From Notamacropus eugenii (taxonomy: Eukaryota > Chordata > Mammalia > Diprotodontia > Macropodidae): a stretch of DNA of 64,000 bases. Positions within the stretch are counted from its first letter, which is position 1. Each line of letters begins with the position of its first letter. The notes below the pieces were generated by a model. It was not told the DNA's origin. It saw only the letters and a list, made by a program, of their open reading frames with translations, and ran no database searches. The DNA is taken from NCBI RefSeq assembly GCF_028372415.1, contig NC_092873.1:350013390-350077389 (forward strand). The letters are read 5' to 3'. The translations under genes were made by a program, and so were the position numbers. Positions 1 to 12,620 of the stretch are shown piece after piece.

Positions 1-184
1 AAATGCTTAATAAATCCTTGTTGCCTGAGCAAAACTGTTAGCTCTTTTGGGCTAAGCAAGTAGCTGGCTCTTTCCTCTATATTTGGAATGGTCAGTATTA
101 GTTGCTACTCCTTGACATTAGATCAACTCTCCCATATATTATCGTATTAGTGTCCTAACTAGTTTCCCCTTCCCCCTACCTTCT

Positions 185-642
185 ATATCCAAATTGAGTT
201 TTGTTGCCAGAGTTTTCCTAATATAGTTTATCACTTTCTCAAAAATTTCAGTGGGTTTCCATTGCCACTTGAATGAAGTCCAAACTGCTTAGCCTGCTAT
301 TCAAGATTTCCTAGCCTCATCTCTTATTAGTATTCTTTAAAATACTCTTTACTTGATTCAAATTGGGCTAGTGTTCCCTGGATATGTCCTCCTTCCAAAT
401 AGTACTCCTGTCTCATGTTCCAGTGGAAATAATCTTTTCCTCCTTAGTTTTCTCACAGCACTTTGTACCTCTCTTCTGTATTTTTTGTAATACCTCATCT
501 AGTCTGTATTCTAGTGATTTGTCTACCTGTCATCTTCTGTGCTATTTAGAATCCACTGGAAATAAGCCTGTATCTGTCAGTGCCTAACACAGAGCCTTGC
601 ACAGAGTCACCTGCATAATAAATGTCTGTCAAATTGAACTGA
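185..642 (+). repeat. L2 LINE 3' end
   Basis: The text matches the L2 3' region I know: cycles of 'cagtggctccctattgcc'-like and 'caaactccttagcctggcattcaagg'-like phrases, ending in 'gcctagcacagtgcctggca...aataaatgt'-like sequence at about 577-642. It is strongly diverged and ancient. Confidence 0.55.
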
Positions 643-715
643 ACAACCAGCATTGTTCTAAGTCATGTTCTTTTGCTTTCTGAATTGACACTGTTACTTT
701 GGTGTGGGGTTGGGT

Positions 716-950
716 ACAGAATATTGAGAAGACCTGGATTGGCAGTGTGAAGTTTTAGTTACTGCTGTGCTGGTGGCTTGTCATGTGACCTAGGACAAGT
801 TTACCCAACTTCTCTGATCATAGTTATGTTGTTTGTAAAGAACTCCTGCCCCTTCTTAGAAGGAGGTCAGATGAAAGGGTGGATATAAAAAGCATGATAG
901 AAATACAAGACACTGCTAACTCTTTGAGTATCCGTAGTAGTAATTGTGGC
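716..950 (+). repeat. MIR-type SINE
   Basis: The core 'catgtgacctaggacaagttta' resembles the MIR core 'gtgtgaccttgggcaagtc', followed by the usual 'cttctctgatc...tttgtaaag' stretch. It lies in the LSM12 intron and is heavily diverged. Confidence 0.5.
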
Positions 951-1129
951 AATGAGAGAATGTATCTCCCATTTGGGATTCAAGTTCTTCTTGAATATAG
1001 ATTATTATAGATTCAAGTTCTTCTCCATGAAGTTGCATACTGGAATTGCACTAAATGTTTTTCCTCTTTCCTGCTCACCTTTGGGGTAAAGGGAGCAGGA
1101 ATTAATCCATCTGATTAAGCTGTTGCTGA

Positions 1130-1318
<189 letters not shown>

Positions 1319-1752
1319 GTCCCCACACCCCGCACACTTGGGGGACTCTTTCAACATCCAACAGGAGGGAGGCGACATTGGCGTCTTCATCGGAGGCAGG
1401 CCGGGGGAGGGGAGGGAATTCCTTTATTTCCCGTTAGCTCTTTTTAATGAAGGGCTAACAATTCCAAACCTTAGACTTGAACAAAAAACAACAAAAGAAC
1501 GAGAGAATAATTTAAAAGTTGAATCATTACTTGACTAACAGACTTGTTTTGTCTACCATGTTTTTTTTCTTTTTTCTCTCCTGGAACAGTCATCTTGTTA
1601 ATTTTATTTTTGAAAATACTCTGTATCCTTTCCTCTTTGTCCTTTCACCCTTGACTTTCTTCTCCTACTCTGTTCCCTGCCATTCAGTTTTTATAAGTGG
1701 TTATACTTGCCTTCTGAGCAAATGGGAGAAACTTTGACATCTTCCGTTCTGA

Positions 1753-1758
1753 AATAAA
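1753..1758 (+). promoter_or_regulatory. LSM12: LSM12 proximal poly(A) signal candidate
   Basis: There is an AATAAA 435 bp after the LSM12 stop. The following 'gtgatatttgtgttgag' is GU-rich, as cleavage-stimulating regions are. A second AATAAA at 2829-2834 has an even better GU-rich follow-up ('gggtttgcgtgtgcc'), so the 3' UTR may end at about 1780, at about 2870, or at both. Confidence 0.5.
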
Positions 1759-2828
1759 AATAACAAGCTGACTGTGATATTTGTGTTGAGGCCAGAACAG
1801 CAGATAGGTGCCTCACTTTAATTTTTTTTTGCACAGGGCATGGCTTGAATTAGTTTTATTTTTCTTATCTTTAAATATATATATGAAAATATATATTAAA
1901 ATGTTCTCTAAATATTTTCTGCTTCTTGCAGGTCTCTATATTAGATCATGGCCCAACCCACCTCTACTCCTCCTACCCTTCCAAAAAAGTAAGCCCCTTA
2001 GCAAAGCAACCAACTTGGCCTAGTCCCAGAATCTCTTGCCAGCCTTTGGAGAGTCAGGTGTGTGTAGACTGAATGCAGGACTTGAGGGAAGGAGGACTCA
2101 TAGTATCTTACCTTTTTAAGTGTGTGTGTTCTAGCTGCTTCCTTGGGCTGGATTTTCTCCTGTGTCCTGAAACTCTAGGGTTCTCTCCCTTTACCCCCAC
2201 TTCATGGTACTAGAAATAGATCTCAATATTCCCTGGTACACTCGATACAACTGTTGATTCTCTTGTCCTCTGCAAGGATCATCTTGCATGACATATTTCA
2301 TCTCTCCTGCTAGAAGGACAAGTGACCTGGGGTAATAAGGCTCTTCATGCCACCCTAGATTATCCCTACCCCTTTGGTTTCTCTCTTCCTGACTTTGCAC
2401 CCAAATTTTCTGGTCCAGGCAAATCTTGAGTAATCTCCAACTCCCTCTTTCCTTCCCTTTACTAGCTAATGAGAGTTTGTGCTCAGCAAATAATCTAAAA
2501 AACCTAAGTGTTTCTCAAATTTAGCCTACTGGTTTGGCTGGCTATGGTTAACTTGCTGAGAATTAACTATCATTCCCTTCCTCATGTACCTCAGGGCAAT
2601 GATATTGGGTAGAGTGTGCTATCACTCTTCCATCAGGCACAGAGTGGGTTGTGTGTAGCATCCATGAAACTGGCTAGAGTCTGGGGGTGAAACTAGTTTT
2701 AAAAAAAATTGGCCATGATCTCTTCCCCTCCTCCTCCCCCCCTTTTTTTTTTAAATAAATGGATCAAAACTAAATAATTCAAGCCCTGCCTTCAAAAATA
2801 ATTTTTTTTAGTATTGTTTAGCAAAAAC

Positions 2829-2834
2829 AATAAA
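2829..2834 (+). promoter_or_regulatory. LSM12: LSM12 distal poly(A) signal candidate
   Basis: This AATAAA is followed within about 40 bp by the GU-rich 'gggtttgcgtgtgcc'. The stretch between the two candidate signals shows no clear repeat, which fits a 3' UTR. Confidence 0.4.
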
Positions 2835-2859
2835 ACCCAAATTTTTTAACCATCAGCTA

Positions 2860-5800
2860 TGTCTCAGTGGGTTTGCGTGTGCCATGGGTTAGGGAGGGGA
2901 TTGGAGTGAAGGGGATGTGATTTAACAAGGTAGATAACCCTCCTACCTTCCTCAGAATCTTTCTGGATATTCAGTGTATAATGTCTGATTATAAGGAGAA
3001 AATGATTTGAGAGCATTTCACAAGTTTGCTGTGTATATACACACTAGTATAGCTGTGTTTTGTTTAAGTTATTTAACAAAGGGTTGTATTTATGTGTCCC
3101 ATAAGAACCAAGAAATAGTCTTCCAAGTGTAATTGCTGTTTGGTTTTTAAGAACTTGGAGCTTCCATTTTGAATTCCATAATAGAAACATGAAAAGGCTG
3201 ATGGGAGGGTCAGAAAATCAAGTAAAAGAGTTAAAAGGGAAGAGGAAATTTTAGTTCAGAGGGGCAAAGTTGGAGGTATTGAAGAAAGCTCTTTTTCCTA
3301 AGCCTTTTTTAGGATTTTAAGGACCAACTAGTTTTTCTTCATTTTCATTGAGGATATATAAAGAATTGTTCAACAAGAAAGATTTAAGGTTGAACTCAGG
3401 AAATACCTTTGCTAGGGTTATATTTGACATTAGAGTGGGTGACCAAGGTAGATTGTGGCATCTTTCTTCCGAAGGATGGTAGAACTTTCTGCGATGGTTC
3501 AGTGCATAATTTTCTAAAGACAGGGATTAGGCTTCCATAGAGGTCTAGCCTGAGGTAAGTAATCATTTACGTCTTTCCTGTTTGGAATGATAGAGTTGTA
3601 GTCAGAAAGGGTGAGACAGATCTGAATATAGGGCTGGAGTCCCTTAGGGGAATAATTTGAGACTGATATCATTCTTCAACCATGATGTATCATTTAAGTC
3701 AGAAAGGAAGGAATTTGATGCTTTTACCTACCTTCTCTTAGTTGTCCTTTCTCACCAAAGAATTTTTTTTCCACTTAACAATTATTATGGAATGTTATGT
3801 GTTCTATCATTGTGGTGCTCTCTGGAAGAAACCAGGGAAGCAAATTTTTCTCCCTCAAATTCTCCCCCAAAAAACCAAAAAAACTCATTGTAGATTACAT
3901 TAGGGGGACAAGATATAGACAGATTTTAACATATTATGAGTAGAAATCGTAATGAGGAAGAGGAAGGAGAAATTGATTACCAAGTTCAGATGGGGCTTGT
4001 GCTGAACTTGGAATCTGGGTAAGCATTGTCTGGTTGGACTAGAGGAGAGAGTATTTGATGCAAATTCTGCTTGCTTAATGTGTGTTGATTGAAAAAAGTC
4101 TGATGTTTTGATGAATGCTTCACAAGAGTCTTTCTCTAATATCTCGTTTCATGGTGGTGGCCCTGGGGCCCTGAAGTGCAGCTATAGTCTTAGATCTGAA
4201 ACTTTGGCAGGCCTGCTGGGTTCCAGAGATTTCAAGTTTGGTTCCTATTAAAAGACTACATGTTTCAAGGACCAGTTGAGCTGGTAATCTCAGAGAGGGT
4301 TATCATTGGGCTGGCCACAGACTAATGAATTCTTTGGCCACAGCCACTCTGAAGACAGTTTGCTGCTTCACAGAGAAGTTGTGATTTGCTTTGGGGGAGG
4401 GAATAACCACATAAAAATCAGGGATATTCAAGTCCTCGATGGGAGATCAGGAGGTAGTCTTGGCTGGGAGGGAAGAGGGGGTTTATAGTTGAAGGTAAGG
4501 TATGTCTGGGTTCTAGATTGTCAGCGTGTTTAAATATCACACAAAGGAATTTGTACTTGATCCAACCCGTCATGGGGAATGATTGGAAGTTTTTGTGTAG
4601 GGGAGAGAAAGGAGTAACTCTTTAAAATGTTACATTGTTGCTTTTTTGTTTTCTTTATCACTGTCACATCCCACTGTACTTCACCACACTTCCCCTACTA
4701 TATAATCCTTCTCTTGTAACAAAGAAATTCTTAAAGAAAATGGTCACATTGACTACATTTGACAGTTTTTGTAACATTCTGCAACTATAGTCCCCATCTT
4801 TTTACTGGGATTGGGGAAGGGAAGGAAAGGATTCTGTGTAACTGGTTCTTGCATTTAATCCATATTGTATTTTTTGTTTTGTTTTTTTAGTGTGGTTTTC
4901 ATTTACATTGTTGTCCTTAGGTATTTTCTTGGTTCAGTAAGCAACATTTTTGTGTATGAAGGATATGCAGAGTATGTAAGAGAAGGAAAAAAAATTATGC
5001 AAACTTAAGGCAAGATACCTATAGAATAGGAGATTAGTGAAAAAAATCAGGTCTTATTGATTAGGGAAAGACAGATTTGATAGACATTAAAAAGGAACGA
5101 TGGATGATTATTCTTTCTTTGGATTTAGAGGGTGAAGGAAAAGCAGAAGTCAAATATATGGGAAGTTTTAAGCCTCATAGACTGATAATATGCTTCACCG
5201 TAGACAAATTCATAAGGGAAAATTAGGGTGGGAACATATGTTTCGTGCATTTAAAATTTGAGGTCATGGTAAGTTAATGTCAGTTGGTACTTTGAAGCAG
5301 TGGGATTAGAATTTGGGTTATAAGGTAAAGCTAATGAAAATAAGTTATATGGAAAGGAAGACTAGAAAAGCCAAGAGTTAAGGATGGCACCTTGGGGAAT
5401 GTCCATAGTGAGGATTTGGAAGGAGGAGATGGAAATAAGGAGCATCTCATCTCAGGCTGGGAAGTAGCAGGAATGAAATGTAGTATCCTGAGATTACCCT
5501 CCCCCACCCCAAATCAATCATATTGAATTAGAGATGCTCTTATTTGTTTTTTTGAGCTTAAACTAAAGTATAAGGGAAAGGTATCCTTCTGTCTACTTAT
5601 CCTTGAGTTTTCCCAACCCATTCTCTACCCCTCTACCCTCACCCCAGCTCTCTCCCTTGCTGATAATTTGATACCTCCAATGCTAGACAAGGGTAAATCC
5701 AAGACCATCACTAAAGTTGGTGTATCGGGAAAACATGGGTATTTGACTGCTTATGATAGGTGATGCTGCCGCATGATCTCTGAAACCACCCCTTAGGAGG

Positions 5801-6765
5801 TTAGAAAAAGCAATAGGGGCTACTTTGGTTCATTTAATCCTAATCAATAGGGAAGAATTGGTGGGGGAAACAAAATTTATGGGAGCCTTGGGACAATATG
5901 ATTATCATCTTAGAGGCCATAGCAGTAAAGGAACAAAATGTTGGGGGCAGTTATTAATGTGTCCCCTGCCTGAAGCAGATTTTAGAAGTTCAGAGAATTG
6001 TGAACTTATGACTAGAAACTTGAAGAAGGAAGAAGGCTGGAGATAGGTGTGAGCTACCTGAAAACAAAGTTGTGCTGGTGGCAGTCATGAATGGTCTTGA
6101 TAAAGAACAAGAGGAGCAAACATTTTAAGAAACTGAAGTGGCTGCACAAGGAGCTCTCGGGATTTTAATAAGCTATGTACAGAGACAAAAGGAGGTACAT
6201 ATAACTAAGGTTTAGTAAGGCCAGGATGATTTGAGGCTTATGAAAAATGCCTAAACAACAGAAGAACTTTAAGGGTATATTGTGATCAAGAAGCTCGAGA
6301 AAAGGGAAAAGCTTACTATTTGGGGCAGAAGGTGCAATGTTAACAGATAATGGAGATGTACTGTATTTTTGTCAAGTTAATCATCTTCAAACTAGAGAAG
6401 GTAAAAATAGTGAGTTGAGCCTTGAAACCCAAGGTAAGTGAGGAGATAACAAGAAGATACCTACCTGCTTTAAATGTATTTGAATCATTGCATCTGTAAT
6501 TCCTATTGATTCTATCCCAGGATACTGAAAGAACTTAACATTTGTGATTTTGAAACTGTCCTCAGTACCATGTGTTTTGAGCAAGGGGTTCTAGAAACTG
6601 AGCTTGATGCGCAGTCTCTGCAGAATTCTTAGGTAGACTAAATTTTTAAAGATGGTTTATGACAACTCAGGAAGAATAGTAGGAACTGACACCTGGCATG
6701 AGTTCCTTAAGAACAAGTCACACCAAATTTCCTTTTGTTACAGGATGAATTGACTGACTGTTCAT
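2860..6765. other. Intergenic, mostly unclassified
   Basis: I see no gene here. All open frames are short, with no recognisable domain. The segment about 4515-5450 resembles an old dispersed repeat that recurs at 22360-22610 and 34430-36850; the rest I cannot classify. Confidence 0.5.
4515..5450. repeat. Unclassified old dispersed repeat (copy 1)
   Basis: Phrases such as 'acttgatccaaccc...ggggaatgattggaag...gtaggggagagaaaggagta' and later 'aaggatggcaccttggggaat' recall a widespread mammalian repeat of more than 1 kb. It shares wording with 22360-22610 and 34430-36850. I do not know its family name. Confidence 0.35.
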
Positions 6766-6768
6766 AAA

Positions 6769-6905
6769 ACAATAGATTTAGATCTAGAAGGGACTTAAAG
6801 GTCAACTGGTTTAATTTCTTCATTTTGTAGATGAAGAAACAGACCCAGAGAGGAGAGGTGACTTGCTCCAGGGCTACACTGAATTACACTGATTACCTTA
6901 TCATA
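6769..6905 (-). repeat. MIR/THER-type SINE
   Basis: It carries the hallmark 'tagatctagaagggacttaaaggtcaactggttt...cattttgtagatgaagaaac...cagagaggagaggtgacttgctc', the antisense of a CORE-SINE core as commonly seen in marsupial DNA. Confidence 0.65.
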
Positions 6906-7439
6906 CAGACCTAGCAAATATCTGTATTTTAGTAAGACATTGGACATACTTTTTAAAATATCTTTGTGGACAAGATCCAGAGGTGTGCACTGTCACCAAA
7001 CCTGAAGAGTGATTAATGACTAGATGTCCATCTGGAGGAACATGTCTATTCTTGACTCTGTTTTGTTCAACTTTATTTATAATCAGTGACCTGGATACCA
7101 ATATGAATGACAAAGGTAGAGAGGGCTCTTCAGTGTGTTAACTCAAAGTAGTAGGTAACAGTACCAGGGCCCAGAAGGATCTGAAAAGGCCCAGAGTGAC
7201 AGGACCTAGATTGAATAAGATGAGCTTTTAGGAAGAAAAGTCTTAGTTCTGGTTATAAAAGGTTTGGGGGAAAATGTTGAAGATGAGTGGATGACAGCAG
7301 CTCAAAGGAAAAAGACACTATGATTTTGGTTTACTCAACATGACCCATCTAGTTAATGGCAGCATTATAAATGAACCCCAGGTTTCCTGACAGCTCAAAT
7401 GTAGCTCCTTGCCAGAAACAGGAGAGAGGTGGAGATGTG

Positions 7440-7600
7440 GATGGACTTTTGGTTGCAGAGGTTATATAGTTCAACCTCCTCATTCTCTAGTTGAGGAAAA
7501 AGTTTCAGAGAGATAAAAGGACTGGCCCAAGCTCACCTAGGTAGAGAGTGGGAGAACCCAGCGCTCAAATTGAGTGCTTTTTCTGATATGCTGACTACTA
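7440..7600 (-). repeat. MIR/THER-type SINE
   Basis: The stretch 'agttcaacctcctcattctctagttgaggaaa...agaacccagcgctcaa' follows the same antisense CORE-SINE template as 6769-6905, more diverged. Confidence 0.55.
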
Positions 7601-7619
7601 GTTTGGGAGGCATTTTAGT

Positions 7620-7765
7620 AGAGAAATTTTGGGTTGGAGTCATGGCTTCTGGTTCTGGTTGCTCTAAAATAATTGTGTGACTTTGGCCTCTAGGCCTTAC
7701 TATCTTCATTTGTAAAAGCTGGAAGTGGGATTAGATGATCTCCAAATTTTCCCTCAGTTCCTCTT
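7620..7765 (+). repeat. MIR-like SINE
   Basis: It contains 'ttgtgtgactttggcctctaggccttactatcttcatttgtaaaa', a degraded sense MIR core followed by the 'ggattagatgatctccaaa' tail common to marsupial SINEs. Confidence 0.5.
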
Positions 7766-7839
7766 CCACATGAGAACCCTCCAGATATTTGTAGACTGTT
7801 GTGTCTTAGGTTAAAATTATCTTTTTTATGACTTGTGTA

Positions 7840-8030
7840 GAGGATACAGAGCTGGCCTTGGAGCCAGGAAAATCTGGGTGCAAATTCTACCTCTGTCACA
7901 AAGTAGCTGTGTGAGTTGTTGCTTAACATCCCAGTACTCTTAAGCAACTCTCTAAGAGTATAAAGTTACAGAAAAGATGCTGACCTGTATTGGTAAATAG
8001 AGTTTCTTAATCTGGGCATTCCTGTGGAAT
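7840..8030 (+). repeat. tRNA-derived marsupial SINE
   Basis: The B-box-like part 'gggtgcaaattctacct' is followed by 'gctgtgtgagttgttgc' and a tail 'gcaactctctaagagtataaagttacagaaaaga' with 'gacctgtattggtaaatagag'. The same tail type recurs near 60352-60505. Confidence 0.6.
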
Positions 8031-8104
8031 CACAGATCTCTCCCTTTCCCTCCATAAACAAACACAAATGTTCCATTATACAAATAGAAAAAAAATAGGG
8101 ACAG

Positions 8105-8600
8105 TGAATTTGTTATGAAGTTTGGTTTTTCAAAAGTACATGTTACATTTAACATAGTAGTAAGAAAAATTGCCCTGATTATGTTCCATTATGAACTTTA
8201 ATAACAAGTATAATTGAGCTAAACAAATATCTTGCTCTGCGCCTCTGGTCCATTTCTCCCAGGCAGTGGGAGATAATATTTCATCTTCAGTCTTCTGAAG
8301 TTGTAATTGACCATTGATCACTGCATTGATTAGAGTTTTGAACTCTTTCAGAGTCATATTCTTTATACTCTTCTGGTTATCTTATAAGTTTTTTCCTGGG
8401 TCTGCTCATTCCACTTAACATCTATTTATGCACATCTTTTCAAGTTTCTCTGAGTTCTTATTTAATCATATGGCTCAGTACTGGATTACAGTTATATTCA
8501 TATATCATAATATTTTTTAGCCATGCCCCAATTGATGTGGCACCACTTTGTTTTTCTTTATTGTCACAAAATGCTACCAAAAATGTATTTTTCTAAACCG
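8105..8600 (-). repeat. L1 3' region fragment
   Basis: The + strand reads 'gggtctgctcattccacttaac', 'ggctcagtactggattac' and 'ccccaattgatg', the antisense of the marsupial L1 3' region. A parallel stretch occurs at 34060-34400. The copy is old and broken. Confidence 0.55.
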
Positions 8601-8649
8601 TCTTGAGGATAAACACCTCAAGTTCCCTCAGTTTTTCATGTTTTGAATT

Positions 8650-8790
8650 TCAGCCTATAAGAGACCATAGAGATTATCTAGCCTAGCTCCCTTGTTTTAC
8701 CAGAAAATGAGATTCCCATTGAGATAAAGTGACTTGCCCTAAAGGCTGCACAGGGGATTCAAATGGACACCACTGATCTGCATGATCATA
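8650..8790 (-). repeat. MIR/THER-type SINE
   Basis: The text 'agagaccatagagattatctagcctagctccc...gataaagtgacttgccctaaaggctgcacagg' follows the antisense CORE-SINE template. Confidence 0.55.
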
Positions 8791-8899
8791 GCCAAGTGTA
8801 TAATTGAAATGGGGATGAGAAAATTCCTACCTTGACTTTTTCACCTGAAAACCCTGGGAAAATTCATTGAGAGGCAGAGGCCACAATCCCTGGAGAGGA

Positions 8900-10760
8900 T
8901 CAGGATCCAGATTTATTGACTAATCATTTATGATATGGAATTTATCAACTAAGGCTCCTAAGTCTTTAAAAAAATTAAATTCTAAACAAATACCAGTGAC
9001 GTAAGCATTTTTATATGGACACCAGCATAAGAAAAGGGTTGTATATGAAAGTGAATCTCCATTTTGTATTACTCGATTCTTTTCAATTAATTTCTTTGCT
9101 GATTCCATAGGATTTTCTCAGTAAACTATCATGTCAGCAAATCTGCCTGCTTTTTTAAAAAGCATGTAATAAATCCCACTTTCCAACTTTCGAAACTGAC
9201 TTGCTTGCCTATCCTCCCTTCTGAACTTCTATATGTTTTCAAAAAATGTTTCAATGACCTTGTTTTTGGCATCATTGTTACTACCCCATTTCATCCTCCA
9301 ATTCAAAACAGAGAAAAAAAGCGTTGTAACAAATAACAAATGTCCATGCTGTTGCCATGTCCAAAAAGTATGTCACTTTCTGCACCTTTAGTCTGTCACC
9401 TATTTGGAGGTGAGTAACACACTTCTGTTGTAGGTACTCTGTAGACTTGGTTGAATATTGCTTGATCAGAATTCCTAAGTCTTTGAAAGTTGTTTTTCTT
9501 TACATTGTTTCATTGCTTACACAAATTGTTCTGTTTCTGTTATTTGCATCAGTTCATTCTCAGGATTCTAATTAATTATTAATAGTCATTCTTTGCTTTT
9601 CTTTTGGTCTTTTAATCTCAGATCATGAAGTTTGTTTTCCTTTCAGCTATTCCCTCTCTGGTATTATCCTTTTAACTTCCCCCTCACTCCAGTACATTTT
9701 TATCAATTTTTCTCCCTGCTGGGCTTGACATTTCTGTGCCACACTTGTGTGTATACACGTCTTTAACAATACTTTGTCCATTTCAGATAAGAATGAGGTT
9801 CATCTAATGTCACCTTCCCTCATCCTTTCTTCCATGTTTGTTCACTCTTTATCACACTTTCCAGTTATGAGAAATAGCAAGTTCTAACCTTATTTTCCTC
9901 CTTTCTCCACATCCTTATTTCTTTTTTTAAAAACCCTCAGAACAGAATCAGTCCATCCTCAAGTCCTCTGTTTTTCTTCTTTAACACCCTTACTGCCATT
10001 TGAAATCATTATGGTTGTGAAGGGACACTTGTTTCTTCTCCCCCATTAGAACATTAGCATTGTATTATCATACAGGTCTTTCAAGTTGCTCGACTAAATT
10101 TGCCTTTCTAGGTTTCTGACTCTTGTATTTGTATTTCAAAGTACCTCTCAGTTCTGCCTTTCTAATCTATTAAACAACCATTTGTGCCTCCATAGGATTA
10201 TATTCAGCAACTCTGGGTAAGTTATTCTTGATTGTAAACCTGTATCATTTGCCTTTTCAAATACTGTAGTCTAAGAACCCTGTTTTTTAGTAGAAGCTGC
10301 CAGGTATTTTGTGATATTGACTGGTTATTTGGTACTTGAATTACTTCTTGCTGGATGCTTACAGTATTTTTTATTTGACTTGGGAGTTCTGGATTTTAGC
10401 GACAATTTTCCTGGGACTTTTTCTTTTATTGCTTCATTCAAGAAGTGATAAGTGAATTTTTTCAGTCTTTGCCCTCTGGCTCTGATAAATCTGGGCACTT
10501 TTCATTTATGATTTCTTGAAATGTGTCTAAACTCTTTAAAAAAAATCATTGTTTTCAGAGAGTCCAGTGATTCTTAATTTATCTCTTTATCCTAGTTTCC
10601 AGGTCAGTTATTTTTTTTAAATTCACATTTTTTTCTATTTTTTAAATTTCAACTTTGTTCCAATATTTCTTACTGTTTCATGGAGTCATTGATTTGTTTG
10701 GTGCATTCTAGTTTTGTCATTGTAAATTTGATGAGTGTGCCACTTTAATCAACCTTATTG
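8900..10760 (-). repeat. Old L1/HAL1 element, antisense
   Basis: From about 9150 the sequence follows the antisense L1 3' region ('ggccatgtccaaaaagtatgtc'-like wording, then 'ttcttaagtctttgaaagttg'-like wording). From about 10360 it follows antisense ORF1 ('tgacttgggagttctgga', then the antisense of the ORF1 RNA-binding region). The HAL1 elements at 53767-59357 have the same order of parts. It is much more diverged than those two, so it is older. I see no long open frame. Confidence 0.55.
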
Positions 10761-10789
10761 ATAAAAAAATATTGTACCAAACAAATACA

Positions 10790-11250
10790 ACCTCCAGTTG
10801 TTATTGATTAAAGAACACTTTTGAGTACAGTTTCTGCTTGATTTCGGTCATGCAGTCCAGGAATAAGAGTTGTCAAATTGCTTTGCTGAAATTGATATAT
10901 CTATGGTACTCCCGTTTTACCAGTCTGATAGTAACCCTCTCAGAAAAGGAAATAAGATGGTTTGACATGACTTGTTCCTAGTAAATCTGTGCTGGATCTT
11001 AGTGTTTCTTTCTTTGTGGTCCCAACCTAATAGAATAGTCTATAAATTTACCAAGGACTGTTAAACTCTTCGTTTTAAATTTCCAGAGTTTTCCTTTGCT
11101 CATTTTTTGAAAAGGACATTTACTCCTAATCTTCTGGTACCTTTCTGTCTTGCATGGTGTTTCAAAGATGTTAGTTTTGCCATCATCTGCAAGTTCTTCT
11201 AACACCCTGTCATGTATTTGTCTTGGTCTTCAGGTTCTGTACTAATTGAA
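10790..11250. repeat. L3/CR1-type LINE 3' fragment
   Basis: It carries the wording of the ancient L3/CR1 3' end: 'gtcaaattgctttgctgaaatt', 'cagtctgatagtaaccctctc', 'aggaaataagatggtttgac', 'tctggtacctttctgtct' and 'catcatctgcaagttcttctaa'. The same family flanks the HAL1 nest at 53620-53766 and 59358-59980. Confidence 0.6.
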
Positions 11251-11299
11251 AGGGGTAAGGTCCACTTTTACTGTCTTTTCTCCAACTTCAGACTCCCTC

Positions 11300-11478
11300 A
11301 AACTCATAGCATCATAGTACTTGAAACTAGAAGATATTTTGGAGATCATCTAGTTTAACCCCTTATTTCACTGTTGGAACTCAGAGGAAACAGATTCAGG
11401 AGGTAGGTCACATAGTAAGTAAGTAGAGCCAGAATTAGAATCCAGATCTTCTGACTCCAAATCCACTATACAATCAGA
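11300..11478 (-). repeat. MIR/THER-type SINE
   Basis: It is a long antisense CORE-SINE: 'gaaactagaagatattttggagatcatctagttt' through 'ccagatcttctgactccaaatccactatac'. The '...tccactatac' end is diagnostic of this family. Confidence 0.7.
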
Positions 11479-12234
11479 AATCTCTACAAATGCTCACTAC
11501 TCATTAAAATGTCTTTGGGGGTTAACTAATTCCTCTTTTCCTTCCTTTAGAAATTCTTTATGTTCAAGTCTGGATCTTTCAGAGGGTAGAGTTAATGCCA
11601 CAGTAAACTCTCTTGCTATGCCTTTTCCCTGGTTGGTGGGGGATGGTGAGGATACTTAATGAGTTGAAGGTGTGAGCGATTTTTAGCTATTTTGAAAAAT
11701 CTATTCTAAGCTGAGACACCATAGGATAGAAAGATAAAGAAACTTAGAAAAGGGAAGATATAAAGGAGATATGGGAAACAAATGGATTTATCTGCCAGGG
11801 CAAGGCAGAGAAGCTGCCTGGCCATAGCCTAAGCATCCAGGCCTCCGCATTTAACAAGGGACTTTGCTCCCATTGAAGGTATAGCTGAATCACTTTATTT
11901 GGTCCTGAATAAACAAGAGGACAGAACAATTCCTTCCTAATCCTACTTCCTTACCAAGATCTAGGGTAGTGAGTTGATCTGGTAAATTATAGATGGTGAT
12001 AGATTTCTTTGGTAGCTTAAGTGGATGTTCCCAATCAGAGGTGCCTTGATCCTTCCTAGGAATGAGTCTGGATTCTAGGGAACAGGGCAGTTGGCCTTCC
12101 CAGCCAGCACTTATCCATCTCTCCTCTGGGAGATGTCTCTTGATGTCTTTTGATTTGAAAGTCAGGTGAGGCTTAGACTTTCAGAATAGGAGTGGGATGG
12201 AGGATTTATGAGAATTTTAATGGTGATAGGCACC

Positions 12235-12462
12235 ATCATTCTCTTCTATCATAATTTGTAAACTACCTTTAAGGTTTACAAAATATTTTCCTTACCTGTG
12301 CAGTAAGTGGTTTATTACTCATTTTACATGAGGAATTTTGTTCAGAAATATTTAGTAATGTGCTTAGGATCACATAGCTAGTATGTGTTGGAGCTAGGGT
12401 TTGATTCCAGGCCTTTCAGTTCTCAAGTTCAGTGTTCTTTTTATTGTGCTGCAGCAACCTTT
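12235..12462 (-). repeat. MIR
   Basis: It runs 'aaggtttacaaaatattttcc...cattttacatgagga...ttaggatcacatagctagtatgtgttggagc', then 'ttgattccaggccttt', matching antisense MIR end to end. Confidence 0.65.
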
Positions 12463-12467
12463 CACAG

Positions 12468-12620
12468 AATATGGAATAATGGAAGGAGCACTAGATTTAG
12501 CTAATTACCTTCGTGAATTTGGGCAACTCACTACCTCTCAGTGCCTCAGTTTCCCTCTTTAAAATGAGGGGGAGGACTAGATAATCTCAGAGTCTCTTTC
12601 CAGTTCTCAATCTTTGTTCC
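12468..12620 (+). repeat. MIR-like SINE
   Basis: It reads 'agcactagatttagc...gaatttgggcaactcactacctctcagtgcctcagtttccctctttaaaatgaggg', a sense MIR/THER copy abutting the antisense MIR on its left. Confidence 0.6.
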
